Shown one piece after another: positions 7,867 through 16,441 of a stretch of DNA of 64,000 nt. The stretch covers positions 1 to 64,000 of the forward strand of contig DAOUFG010000126.1 in the NCBI GenBank assembly GCA_034430115.1, given 5' to 3'. Under the pieces are notes generated by a model. It had not been told where the DNA came from. It saw nothing but the letters and a program-made list of their open reading frames with translations, and did no database searches. Position 1 is the first letter of the stretch, and each line of letters starts with the position of its first letter. The position numbers and the translations under genes are program-made. Origin of the DNA: CAIXPS01 sp034430115 (GTDB taxonomy: Bacteria > Chloroflexota > Anaerolineae > J036 > Brachytrichaceae).

Positions 7867-9873
7867 TTAGTTCACCACCGTCTCTCCATGTTGTGGATCA
7901 AACTGTAATCTGTAAACATGGGCCAGGTATGGCCTGATTTCCTCCATCAAGCGATTGCTCATCTCTGCATCGGTTGTGAAAAGTACGACCTGTTTACTTA
8001 CTTGAGGGAAATATGTGTGGATTATCTTGTCGCGATGTTGCTCATCTAATCTCGCAAGAGGTGTATCGATGAGTAATGGCAACTCCAATTTGCTGACTTT
8101 GCGCAAAGCCCAAAGCAAAGCGAGTACATAGAGGTGGCGTTCCCCTGCGGAAAGATCATCTAGCCTGACTATATGATGATTCACATCTTTCAGCTCCACC
8201 TTGAAATTCCGGGGGTCGATGTGTGCATCAAGAATCAAGCGTGTCTTATTGCATATCAAATTAAAGGCATTAACTAATTCTTGCTCCAGCTCTTGTGTGC
8301 GCTGGCGCGTTAATGCGTCTTGGTAAGCTAAAAGTGCTTGTTTACTTTTCTCCGCTAGCTCAAGCTGCCTATGGCGCGAATTAAGGGTGCGCATTTCATC
8401 TTCAGCTTTTTTGTACAATCGTTCTTGTTCAGCAAGGCGGAATTTAGCCGCACCGAGCTCCTGATTTATAGCGGATTGTTCATCCTCTATCTTCTTCCAC
8501 TCGACTTCTAGCCTAACGATTTCCTCATGGATTGGTTGGAGAATAGCTTCATCGGGCGCGCGCCTTAGTTCCATCTCAAGGTTTTGGCGCTCTAAACGTA
8601 GTTGGCGACTCCGCTGGTTTAGTGTTTCTGCCTGGCTAGGTATTGCTGCCGTGGCTTGCTTCAACCATGTCTGAATCTCAACTTGTGCTGAACCGGATAG
8701 TTGATGAATGATTTGCTGTTGGTTATGATTTGTGGGAGGCAAGACGTCGCGTAGCAGGTGCTCCACGCGTCTGCACAACTCTTTGCGTTGGCCGGTGTCA
8801 AGTTTTAGCCCCTCCCAAAAATTTTCATTTTCTAGGTTGTGTTTAACTTTACTAATGCGCTCTTTCCATGCCAGATCAGAGAGTCCTGTTTGTCGTAACT
8901 GGGATTCAGATTGTAACCGCCGGTCCAACATCCCGCATAATTCGGGCGCGAGTGCAAATGGCAGCAAGCCATTGCTCAACTCACGTAACTCGGAGGCAAT
9001 CTGTTCGAGCTCGTGATTCGTAGTGTTTAACCTTTCCTCAATGAGAGGACGTTTTGCAGCATATTCCCCACCCTCAGCCGCTAAATGGCCCTTAGATTGA
9101 TTTAACGCTTCTTGTAGCTCTGCCTGTCGGAGTTCAAGAGCTTGTAAGTTACTCTGGCAGGCATTCAAATGAGCCTCTAATGTGTCAATTTCTGCCTGAT
9201 GCCGTAAGACGGCATCTGCTGTCTGATGATGCTGATCCGACTCACGGCTTTGTCGCAGAGTGATTAATCTTAGATCGCCATATAATCGCTCAACGGCATC
9301 AAGCCCGAATATGCGCCTGACTAGCCCCCCCAGTTGTTTGTTGTATTGATCCGGACTTGATAGTGCATCGAGTTGTTCGGCATCGAAACAACATAGAGGG
9401 ATAACATCGGGTGATATGTGATCATTAATCCAGGTCTGGTAATGGCTAGGCTCGATATCTGGCTGAGATCCATTGCACAAAACGTGCAACGTTTCCTGTT
9501 CACCTACACCCCTGGGTTTCCAAGTTCTTTCTACGGATATTTCCACCTTTTCACCTGAACGTACATATTCAAATTGCAGACGTATTGATGCGTCAGATAG
9601 GGCTGAAGATGGTCCGTTCACAGAAGATCGATGGACTAAACTATGAAGTAACTCCTCGTATGGCTGCCCATTCTCTAATTCCAGAGGGCTTTGTGAACCA
9701 TGTAGCGCCAAGGCAATGGCTCTAAATAAGGTGCTTTTCCCCGCACCGTTGTGGCCATTAATCACCATTATTGAACGGGCAGTTGGCGCGGAAGAAATAA
9801 TAGGTGTCAGATCAAAAGAGTGTTCTCCTTTGAACACACCCACATTGTGCAAGGTGATGTTGGTGATCTTCAT
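7867..9873 (-). CDS. dndD: DNA sulfur modification ATPase DndD
   Basis: A 668-residue SMC-like ATPase. Walker A GHNGAGKST is at residues 40-48; the ABC signature (LSAGERHLY) and Walker B/D-loop (LLIDTPLARLDEQ) are near the C-terminus, separated by long coiled coils. DndD hydrolyses ATP, probably to open or nick DNA for sulfur insertion by DndC-DndE. It overlaps the end of dndC by 4 bases (ATGA), showing translational coupling. Unlike the SMC protein of the plus-strand arm, I see no cysteine hook in its middle. Confidence 0.92.
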   Translation of the reverse strand: MKITNITLHNVGVFKGEHSFDLTPIISSAPTARSIMVINGHNGAGKSTLFRAIALALHGSQSPLELENGQPYEELLHSLVHRSSVNGPSSALSDASIRLQFEYVRSGEKVEISVERTWKPRGVGEQETLHVLCNGSQPDIEPSHYQTWINDHISPDVIPLCCFDAEQLDALSSPDQYNKQLGGLVRRIFGLDAVERLYGDLRLITLRQSRESDQHHQTADAVLRHQAEIDTLEAHLNACQSNLQALELRQAELQEALNQSKGHLAAEGGEYAAKRPLIEERLNTTNHELEQIASELRELSNGLLPFALAPELCGMLDRRLQSESQLRQTGLSDLAWKERISKVKHNLENENFWEGLKLDTGQRKELCRRVEHLLRDVLPPTNHNQQQIIHQLSGSAQVEIQTWLKQATAAIPSQAETLNQRSRQLRLERQNLEMELRRAPDEAILQPIHEEIVRLEVEWKKIEDEQSAINQELGAAKFRLAEQERLYKKAEDEMRTLNSRHRQLELAEKSKQALLAYQDALTRQRTQELEQELVNAFNLICNKTRLILDAHIDPRNFKVELKDVNHHIVRLDDLSAGERHLYVLALLWALRKVSKLELPLLIDTPLARLDEQHRDKIIHTYFPQVSKQVVLFTTDAEMSNRLMEEIRPYLAHVYRLQFDPQHGETVVN

Positions 9874-11300
9874 TGTTCTAATAATGAGAACTGATGATGT
9901 TCAGACAAAATTTCATCTTCCGATCGCCATTCTTGGTGGAGAATAGTCTCTAGTTCTTTAAGCGTCCCTGATCGTTGTGTCGCTATATCTCGGCGCTTTT
10001 CCACCTCGAGCATTTTGGCGATCATACTGAAAGGGACACCATACTCTTCGCAGACGTTTGACAGCAGCACTTTGTGGCTGGCATCGAGTAGTAGATCGTC
10101 ATCATGTAACCAATCCAAATCGAACCCATTCACTTCATGGAATATCTGTGGCACAGAGTCTTCCCAATCCTCACGTTCTGTTCGCCATATGTGGCGAATG
10201 AGATGTAATTCACTACCACCTATGAGCGTCATAGATGAATCAGGGCCTTGGCTCCTTATCTTTTTTTGCGCAAGGAGTACCTGTTTCAGCATTTGTTTGC
10301 TGATATCAAGTTTGTATGTTCGGGCCGCTGGTGTGCCGTCACGCTTAAGAACAACACGCCCATCCCTACCACGGATGTCACGAAATTCTCTCTTCCTGTC
10401 AGGATCTGTTGTGGTATTCAACCACTCGCGGAATTCCAGGAGTGGCTCCATCCATTCCTCACCATGATCTATCATGGCTTCCATAGATGTATCACGTTTT
10501 GCTACTGTACAAACCCAGCAACCAAAGCGACTATTTCCACAGGACGGAGTGGTTGTATCTATAACGAGTGGGCATTCGCCAGCGTTAGCGCTCCGGTAAA
10601 GGGCGGCAAGGTCACGATTATTATTACCCCAGGGTGATGGCACCTGTAGTAGGTATGTCCACACATCATCTGTAGAAAAATCTGCTATTGGAGCATAGAC
10701 ATATGCACCTGGTAAGGTTGAGTGGTGTCTCAGTAGATGTCCTTTCACCTGGTAGGTGCTCATGAGTTGCATGCGAGTCGCACTTTCAGATTTACGCGTG
10801 CCAAGCACCATGATTACTTCACCATGCTGCGTCACTTTTTCTTGTATGAACCGATTGACAGGATTTATTTTCAACCGATCTGTGCACCAGCGAAATCTTG
10901 TTGTAGGTGCAGGGTAGCCACGTCCGATGAGGTTAACCCAAAAACTGTCATTTATGGTGGGCGTTACCTTCTGCACTTTAAAAGGCATTCCATTGCTTTC
11001 TGCGGCCACCTTGATACGATTTAGTGTGCCATCTATATAGTCAACAATTACCGGCGTCTCAACCTTTGTATCAGACGCGACAACATATACAGTCTTCTGT
11101 CGTTCTTCAAGTGGCAGTTTTTCGAGTGCTTTCCACACAAGCTGCAATATTGTCGTGGAGTCTTTGCCGCCACTGTACCCAATTACTAGTGGTTGTGGAT
11201 AACGCCGGTAAATATCACGAATCTCATCATATAGACTCTCCAGCGTTCGTGAATCAAAAAACGATGTCTCTTTAGGTGCCCCTGGATTCTGACTCGTCAT
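9870..11300 (-). CDS. dndC: DNA sulfurtransferase DndC
   Basis: A 476-residue PAPS-reductase-like protein with ATP pyrophosphatase activity and an iron-sulfur cluster. The PP-loop SGGKDS is at residues 43-48. Cysteines C243, C254, C261 and C264 (the last pair as CWVC) fit the four ligands of the 4Fe-4S cluster, with C139 (RWCTDRLK) a further conserved position. It activates the DNA backbone and transfers sulfur delivered by DndA. It overlaps dndB by 29 bases upstream and dndD by 4 bases downstream. Confidence 0.93.
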   Translation of the reverse strand: MTSQNPGAPKETSFFDSRTLESLYDEIRDIYRRYPQPLVIGYSGGKDSTTILQLVWKALEKLPLEERQKTVYVVASDTKVETPVIVDYIDGTLNRIKVAAESNGMPFKVQKVTPTINDSFWVNLIGRGYPAPTTRFRWCTDRLKINPVNRFIQEKVTQHGEVIMVLGTRKSESATRMQLMSTYQVKGHLLRHHSTLPGAYVYAPIADFSTDDVWTYLLQVPSPWGNNNRDLAALYRSANAGECPLVIDTTTPSCGNSRFGCWVCTVAKRDTSMEAMIDHGEEWMEPLLEFREWLNTTTDPDRKREFRDIRGRDGRVVLKRDGTPAARTYKLDISKQMLKQVLLAQKKIRSQGPDSSMTLIGGSELHLIRHIWRTEREDWEDSVPQIFHEVNGFDLDWLHDDDLLLDASHKVLLSNVCEEYGVPFSMIAKMLEVEKRRDIATQRSGTLKELETILHQEWRSEDEILSEHHQFSLLEQ

Positions 11301-12372
11301 TCATTACCCTCACAGATGTTTTGTTCACATTTATACCCAAATGTTCCATTAGGTATGTCGCTGTAAGTCGGACATTTTGCCTTGCTTTACTCATTTGTCC
11401 GTCTAGCATTGCTTTGCCTTCCCATTCGTGGTTAGTGCGTCGCCAATCGAGCCGTTTCAATTTTTGCAGACGTGTTTGCCAGTCTTTAGGTCTTTGTTCA
11501 AGTAACGCTTGTCCAGCAATACCAATAGCGTGTAGGACAACAGTATGTGCATGAACAAACTGCTGTCGCAATTCGGCAGCGCTCACTTTTCGCTCTACGG
11601 CCAATTGCCATTCAGGCATTGCTTTACCTAGTGCGACCCAAAACTGATACGCAAGTTTGCCCTCGTTTTTACTGACCGTGCACCCTTTGTGTTTATTAAG
11701 CAATGAGCCTGTGGCTTCGTAAATGCCGTTGAGTGTGAAAAGTTTTATCGAACGATTTGAGATGGTTGTTTTTTCCATCTCAACCATACCTTTGAAGTAA
11801 GGTACATTCGAGGCTAGTTCACAAGCCAACCTAGCTAGTGGGTCCCGATAATCATAAAGGATTCCTAATGACTTCGTGGGCCGAACAGCATGTTTGTTTA
11901 GGTCTGCGAACAGTTGTTGTGTTCTTCTAAGCCCAACATCTGTATAAAAGACAACGGCAATCATCTCTGCGCTCAAGTCAGGTTGTATTTCAAGGGCTCT
12001 TTCAATAGCGGCTCGCCTATGTTGTCCATCATTGATGATGAACCTGGCTGTCATAGGAACAAATAAATGGCCGATGCCGGAGCTATCTCTAGCATCCGAT
12101 ACAGGCTGGAATGTCACCTCACTATCAATCGAGACCGTAATTGCTGAGAATACGTAGTCGCTGCGGTTCTCCAGAATGTAACGCGTGATTTCGGGGATGC
12201 GGGCAAGGTTCAACTGACGTTGTGCGCGTAGCTCAGCAGGAATACTCGCCTCATCAAATACGAACAACTTGGGTAACAAGCTCAATGGACACATCGCAAC
12301 ATAGTATTCAGACCCCGCTTGCATGCCGCGTAAAGCGGGAAAGGTGTATCCATATCCATAACCAGATGACAT
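11272..12372 (-). CDS. dndB: DndB, regulator of the dnd operon
   Basis: A 366-residue DndB protein. It begins with the family signature (YTFPALRGMQAG) and carries the DGQHR motif at residues 115-119. In studied systems DndB is not needed for sulfur insertion but represses dnd transcription and adjusts modification density. It is the first gene of the operon, with an AAAGG site 7 bases before its ATG, and it overlaps dndC by 29 bases, a position well suited to autoregulation. Confidence 0.92.
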   Translation of the reverse strand: MSSGYGYGYTFPALRGMQAGSEYYVAMCPLSLLPKLFVFDEASIPAELRAQRQLNLARIPEITRYILENRSDYVFSAITVSIDSEVTFQPVSDARDSSGIGHLFVPMTARFIINDGQHRRAAIERALEIQPDLSAEMIAVVFYTDVGLRRTQQLFADLNKHAVRPTKSLGILYDYRDPLARLACELASNVPYFKGMVEMEKTTISNRSIKLFTLNGIYEATGSLLNKHKGCTVSKNEGKLAYQFWVALGKAMPEWQLAVERKVSAAELRQQFVHAHTVVLHAIGIAGQALLEQRPKDWQTRLQKLKRLDWRRTNHEWEGKAMLDGQMSKARQNVRLTATYLMEHLGINVNKTSVRVMNDESESRGT

Positions 12373-12388
12373 GCCTAACCTTTTGAAA

Positions 12389-12418
12389 ATATAACTTGTA
12401 GTGTGTGTGCACTCTTAA
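12389..12418 (-). promoter_or_regulatory. Possible promoter of dndBCDEA
   Basis: On the minus strand a TTAAGA box (12418-12413) and a TTATAT box (12394-12389) are 18 bases apart, placing the transcription start about 10 bases before ATG 12372. The -35 box is weak, so this is a suggestion only. A DndB operator, if present, would be expected here. Confidence 0.35.
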
Positions 12419-12794
12419 TTCTGGAAGTATGTTTTCTGCAAATGGAAGTATATATCAGTCTATTGAGCTATATGCCGTAAAAAGATGTATTAGAAGTCAT
12501 TTTTTAAAGTCCGTCTGAACAAGATCACGATACACACCATGATCTCATTTTTGAGATGATTTCCGCCTGACTTAAGCATCACAACTTCCACAATATCTAG
12601 TACATGTGGATCCGTATGACTTCTGCTGTTCGATGCGGGAGCTTTAGTATTTCTTCACCAACCAAAGGTAGACAAGTTGCACGCAAGCGCCCTCGCGGCT
12701 GATAATGTCGACATGCGATGCGGTGGCACATATGTGAGAGTACTGTGTTAGGTAACTAGGAGAGCCATATAGAATAGCTACAGCGAGGTATGAA
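12419..12794. other. Gene-free AT-rich spacer at the right edge of the Dnd island
   Basis: About 375 bases between the divergent dndB and nucleotidyltransferase genes. I see no convincing gene, tRNA, direct repeat or integrase site. A TATAGAATAGC stretch at 12767-12777 could be part of a promoter for the plus-strand gene. Base composition shifts from AT-rich to GC-rich across this region and the next kilobase. Confidence 0.4.
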
Positions 12795-13181
12795 ATGCCC
12801 ACTGCGCTACAACTAACACCTGCTGAAAGGCAATCATATATTGAAGGGATTCGCCATCGGACAGATCTCCTCAACAAACCACTTACCCCGGAGGAGGCAT
12901 CGGCACGTGAACAATTGCTGGCGCGTGTGAGACTCGCCGCAGCAGAGATCAGGGCACGCTTTGGCGTCAAACGTATCATCCTCTTCGGCTCGTTAGCGCA
13001 TGGGGCCTGGTCCTGGTTCTCCTCAGATTCTGATGTTAACCTGGCCGTCGAGGGCCTTGAGGGGCAAGCATACTGGGAAACGTGGCAAATCATCGATGAT
13101 CGGAGGATCGACCTCGTGGATGTTGCGACTGCAAGTCCCTCGCTTAGGCAAGCCATTGAACATCATGGGGTCAGTTTGTGA
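12795..13181 (+). CDS. MNT-type nucleotidyltransferase domain protein, altered active site
   Basis: A 128-residue protein of the minimal nucleotidyltransferase (MntA-like) family. The G-S motif (FGSLAHG) and the following acidic motif are clear, but the second acidic residue is asparagine: D80-V81-N82 where the family has D-x-D. The third carboxylate region (IDLVDV) is present. ATG 12795 has a GAGG site 6 bases upstream. Such proteins usually serve as antitoxins that adenylylate a HEPN toxin encoded next door. Here the following reading frame is only a stub. The N82 change makes a normal transferase reaction doubtful. Confidence 0.75.
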   Translation: MPTALQLTPAERQSYIEGIRHRTDLLNKPLTPEEASAREQLLARVRLAAAEIRARFGVKRIILFGSLAHGAWSWFSSDSDVNLAVEGLEGQAYWETWQIIDDRRIDLVDVATASPSLRQAIEHHGVSL

Positions 13182-13249
13182 ATTCAGCATTGGAACTACT
13201 CGTTGAACACATTCGTGGCGAAGTCACTGACCTGGATGTAACAATTTGA
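13178..13249 (+). pseudogene. Stub of the nucleotidyltransferase partner gene
   Basis: A GTG at 13178 overlaps the stop of the preceding gene by 4 bases, the usual arrangement for the second gene of an MNT/HEPN pair. The frame runs 23 codons with a plausible N-terminus (NSALELLVEHIRGEVTDLD) and then stops at 13247-13249, where a dispersed palindromic repeat begins. I read it as a partner gene truncated by the repeat; a chance short frame cannot be excluded. Confidence 0.4.
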
Positions 13250-13335
13250 TTGAGGGAACGTATCAACCGCCGATGAACGCAGATGCACGCCGATTCCGTA
13301 TCTGTGTTCATCCGTGTTCATCTGTGGTTCATTCC
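13250..13335. repeat. Dispersed repeat, family A (GAACGCAGATG type)
   Basis: An imperfect palindromic repeat: CCGATGAACGCAGATG on the left and GTGTTCATCTGTGGTTCAT on the right, with related words between. Similar elements occur at 14297-14460, 19653-19706 and 50140-50335. It directly follows the truncated partner gene and lies just before the leucine-rich-repeat gene. Confidence 0.7.
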
Positions 13336-13359
13336 GCACTGACAGTTTATGATCCTGGT

Positions 13360-14289
13360 ATGTATCACCAACACACGTCCACCCTGCGCGGCCCGACCCT
13401 GCGCGATGCCCTCGCCGCCGGCGAGGACCTGTCGTCACTGCACCACGCCAACCTGGATAGCTGCGGCCTCACCACATTCCCCACCGGCGTCCTGAAGCTC
13501 GCCCATCTATCCACGCTCAGCCTGTACGATAACCAGCTTGCCAGCGTCCCAAACGAGATCGGCCAGTTGCGACACCTGCACACACTGAACATCTCCCAGA
13601 ACCGGCTCGCTACCCTCCCCGATAGTATCGGCGCGCTGGACCAACTCGAGATGCTCGACGTGGGCCACAACACCCTCACCACTTTGCCGGGCTCCATCGG
13701 CGAACTGCGCAACCTGGCCTTCCTCTATGCCAGCAACAACCAGCTCAGCAGCTTGCCCGACGCTATGCGCAACCTGGGCCAGTTGCGCTACCTGAACCTC
13801 ACCGATAACCTCTTCCACGAGTTGCCTGCCTGGATTGGCCAGCTCAGCAGCCTGGTCGAGCTGCGCGTCTATAACAACGCGCTCACCACGCTGCCGGGCG
13901 AGGTCGGCGAACTGGCGCACCTGGTGGAGCTGCACGCGAACAAGAACCGCATCACGGCCCTGCCCGAGACGATTGGGCGGCTGACCTCGCTGCGCACACT
14001 CGTCTTGCAATCCAACCGGCTGACTGCGCTGCCCGAGTCGATCGAGGCGTTGGGGCACCTGGCCGAATTGGACCTGCGCTTTAACGCCCTCGCCGCGCTG
14101 CCACCCAGCTTCACCCAGTTGCAGGCGCTGGAATATCTGGACCTGCGCGCCAACGCGCTCACCGCCCTGCCGGAGGACCTTCATTTGCTGACCCACTTGC
14201 GCAAGCTGGACCTGCGCTGGAACCGGCTCACGACCTTCCCGCGTTGCCTGGAGGTGCTGGCCAGGCGTGGTTGCATTGTGTATACGTAG
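13360..14289 (+). CDS. Leucine-rich repeat protein
   Basis: A 309-residue protein made almost entirely of about 12 leucine-rich repeats of 23 residues with consensus LxxLxLxxNxLxxLPxxIGxL, the bacterial/Ras-suppressor type that folds into a solenoid for protein binding. I see no signal peptide or membrane segment, so it is probably cytoplasmic. ATG 13360 is chosen because the codons upstream belong to the family A repeat; no good ribosome site is visible. The function is not predictable beyond protein-protein interaction. Confidence 0.8.
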   Translation: MYHQHTSTLRGPTLRDALAAGEDLSSLHHANLDSCGLTTFPTGVLKLAHLSTLSLYDNQLASVPNEIGQLRHLHTLNISQNRLATLPDSIGALDQLEMLDVGHNTLTTLPGSIGELRNLAFLYASNNQLSSLPDAMRNLGQLRYLNLTDNLFHELPAWIGQLSSLVELRVYNNALTTLPGEVGELAHLVELHANKNRITALPETIGRLTSLRTLVLQSNRLTALPESIEALGHLAELDLRFNALAALPPSFTQLQALEYLDLRANALTALPEDLHLLTHLRKLDLRWNRLTTFPRCLEVLARRGCIVYT

Positions 14290-14296
14290 AGGAGTA

Positions 14297-14460
14297 TTAA
14301 CCGCCGATAAACACCGATGAACGCAGATGAGGTAAAAATATCGGCGGTTCAGGTGTTCCGCTTGTCATCCCAAACGAAGTGAGGGGGCTGTGCATCACTC
14401 TTGTTCAGATATGCCGATGCCCCAGCTTTATCTGCGTTCATCTGTGGTTGATTTCCGCTC
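14297..14460. repeat. Family A dispersed repeats flanking a short spacer
   Basis: TTAACCGCCGATAAACACCG with a GAACGCAGATG core at 14297-14334 is answered by an inverted word ATCGGCGGTT at 14340-14349. A second inverted element, CTGCGTTCATCTGTGGTTGA, is at 14432-14451. The whole 14290-14573 interval has no gene I can support. Confidence 0.6.
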
Positions 14461-14573
14461 CGCCTTTCGACCTATGTGCGGTTCCTGCTTCCGCAACTAG
14501 GCGGGCAAGGGTGCAGTTGCTATCGTCATACCTGCTAAACAAGACGCGACCACATCAAAGAGGAATATAGAAA

Positions 14574-15014
14574 ATGAACCAGGCTATCCAGGAGTTCGTT
14601 TCGGGCAAGCGCATCGCCGTGTTGGGCGTTTCTCGCAGTGGCAAAAAGTTTGGTAACACCATCTACACCGAACTGAAGCAACGTGGCTACCAGGTCTTCA
14701 TCGTCCACCCCGAGGCGAAGGAAATTTCCGGGGAACCGTGCTATCCGAATCTGGCTTCTTTGCGGGGCCGGGTGGATGGCGTGTTGATCTGCCTCCCGCC
14801 CAGGCAGGCCGAGCAGGCGCTGCGTGAGGCGGTGAGCGCCGGCATGCAGCGCATTTGGCTGCAACAGGGGGCGCAATCGCCGGCGGTGCTGGCCACCGCG
14901 CAAGAATTGGGGGTGGCGCCCGTCACGGGGAGGTGCATCCTGATGTATGCCCAACCCGTTCGCTCGTTCCACCGCGTGCATCGCGTGTTCAACCAGATAA
15001 TCGGCCAACTGTAA
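14574..15014 (+). CDS. CoA-binding domain protein (YccU-like)
   Basis: A 146-residue single-domain Rossmann protein of the CoA_binding_2 family. The start has a nucleotide-loop strand (RIAVLGVSRSGKKFGN) and the body contains the family pattern around VDGVLICLPP and the QQGAQ segment. An AGAGGAA site is about 10 bases before ATG 14574. Members bind CoA or NAD-like ligands but their roles are poorly known. It is followed by a flavodoxin-fold protein 20 bases later, and the two are probably co-transcribed. Confidence 0.85.
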   Translation: MNQAIQEFVSGKRIAVLGVSRSGKKFGNTIYTELKQRGYQVFIVHPEAKEISGEPCYPNLASLRGRVDGVLICLPPRQAEQALREAVSAGMQRIWLQQGAQSPAVLATAQELGVAPVTGRCILMYAQPVRSFHRVHRVFNQIIGQL

Positions 15015-15034
15015 TCTGGGCGGAGGGTTTCATC

Positions 15035-15643
15035 ATGAAGGTGCTGGTTGTATACGCTACCAACAGCGGTTCGACGGAAGAAGTGGCTCAGGCGGTTGCC
15101 GAAGAATTGGGTCGCGAAGGCGCGCAGGTGGACGTGCGGCACGTGGATGAGGTGACGAGCCTGGAGCCCTATTCCGCCGTGGTCGTCGGCGCGCCGATGA
15201 TCGTGGGCTGGCATCGTGCGGCGCTGGGGTTCATCAAGCGGCATCGGCAGGCTCTGAGCCGTTTGCCGGTAGCCTATTTCTTTACGGCCATCAGCCTGAC
15301 GCACACAGGCGACCGTCATATTGACGGCGTCCCCGTCTCCGTGGATGCCGCTGTGGCGAAGGCGCCCAGTAACCCCAAGCGTTTGAGCCTGCACGAGCGC
15401 TATAGCACGGTGGCGAACTATCTGAAGCCGGCACTGAAGGCGGCGCCATCGGTCAAACCGGTGAGCGCCGCCTTCTTTGGCGGCAAGCTGGAGCTATTCC
15501 GGCTGAACCTGTTGCAGATGCTGTTTGTGATGGTGGTCATCCGCGCTCAGCCGGGCGACTACCGCGATTGGGCATTCATCCGCGATTGGGCGACCCAGGT
15601 GCGCGCGGCGTTACTGCCGGCAGTTGAAAGTCGAGTCGCCTGA
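15035..15643 (+). CDS. Flavodoxin-domain protein (HemG-like)
   Basis: A 202-residue flavodoxin-fold protein. The FMN phosphate loop (YATNSGSTEEVA) is at residues 7-18 and the second loop (VVGAPMIVGWH) follows the third strand. ATG 15035 is preceded by CGGAGGG at an ideal distance. Length and the C-terminal RDWxxIRDWA pattern resemble menaquinone-linked protoporphyrinogen oxidase HemG relatives and general flavodoxin domain proteins. No heme genes are nearby, so an electron-transfer or FMN-reductase role is as likely. Confidence 0.8.
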   Translation: MKVLVVYATNSGSTEEVAQAVAEELGREGAQVDVRHVDEVTSLEPYSAVVVGAPMIVGWHRAALGFIKRHRQALSRLPVAYFFTAISLTHTGDRHIDGVPVSVDAAVAKAPSNPKRLSLHERYSTVANYLKPALKAAPSVKPVSAAFFGGKLELFRLNLLQMLFVMVVIRAQPGDYRDWAFIRDWATQVRAALLPAVESRVA

Positions 15644-15698
15644 ACCCGCTCGCTTGCATGGCCATGGTTCATGGCATTTTGAGTAACCCGTAAAGCTA

Positions 15699-15733
15699 AA
15701 GGTCTTTAGGGCCTGGCAAACCCTAAAGATCTT
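15699..15733 (+). terminator. Hairpin downstream of the flavodoxin gene
   Basis: AAGGTCTTTAGGG (15699-15711) pairs with CCCTAAAGATCTT (15721-15733) with one mismatch around a 9-base loop. It lies 56 bases after the flavodoxin stop. A long U run is missing, so it may stabilise mRNA ends rather than terminate. Confidence 0.5.
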
Positions 15734-15871
15734 CCCCTATGCGATCCCCCTTTCTTATTTCATATTTTCCCTCTTGCCTCACCGTGACCGACCGCGAATG
15801 CTGTGCTGGCGAGTTCGCATCTTTTGGGGATCAGCATAGATTTGCGTTATCATTATATGTATATACATTAG

Positions 15872-15877
15872 TATAAT
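15872..15877 (+). promoter_or_regulatory. Possible -10 box for the ester cyclase gene
   Basis: A perfect TATAAT lies within an AT-rich stretch (15842-15880) of an otherwise GC-rich region, 46 bases before ATG 15923. No good -35 box is at normal spacing, so only the -10 element is claimed. Confidence 0.4.
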
Positions 15878-15922
15878 ACTACCTTGTTGCGAGATGGAAC
15901 CAAATTGAAGGAGCAGATCGTC

Positions 15923-16345
15923 ATGCAGACTGAGGAAAATAAGGCAATCGTTCGCCGTTTTTTCGAGGAAGTGTTAAATGAGGGCAAGCTCACAGTCGTG
16001 GATGAGATATTTTCGTCGGATTTCGGCGGGGACGGCCTCGTCAGTCATGGCCCCCGTTCCGGCTTAGAAAATGCCAAAAGGGCGGCTATGGCATTTCGTA
16101 GCGCGTTCCCCGACATTCATTTCACTGTGAAAGAGATGATTGCAGAAGGTGACAGAGTGGTCGTGCGTGTCGTATTTAATGGGACACATCGGGGGGAATT
16201 TATGGGCATCCCTGCCACCGGAAAATCCGTCGTGGTGGGTGGCGTGGAACTCGCGCGCCTGACGGATGGGAAAATCGTCGAAGAGGGCTGGCACTTCATG
16301 GATGAACTGGGGTTACTGAGGCAACTTGGTGTTTTGCATCATTAG
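15923..16345 (+). CDS. SnoaL-like ester cyclase family protein
   Basis: A 140-residue NTF2-fold protein. The opening (ENKAIVRRFFEEVLNEGKL), the mid-region FPDIHFTVKEMIAEGDRV and the GEFMGIPATGK segment are typical of the predicted ester cyclases/SnoaL-like polyketide cyclase family. AAGGAG at 15908-15913 supports ATG 15923. The substrate cannot be inferred; these small enzymes are often stand-alone. Confidence 0.85.
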   Translation: MQTEENKAIVRRFFEEVLNEGKLTVVDEIFSSDFGGDGLVSHGPRSGLENAKRAAMAFRSAFPDIHFTVKEMIAEGDRVVVRVVFNGTHRGEFMGIPATGKSVVVGGVELARLTDGKIVEEGWHFMDELGLLRQLGVLHH

Positions 16346-16441
16346 CGCAGTATCTCGATCAATGCGATGATGGGGCCGTCATAGTCATACACCGGCAGAA
16401 CGCTGGTGTTGATACCAACTAAACGCAAGGAGTGAACCACG

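Noticed and set aside
13507..14196. A 229-codon minus-strand frame opposite the leucine-rich repeat gene
   Set aside because: Its repeats are only the mirror of the LRR codons.
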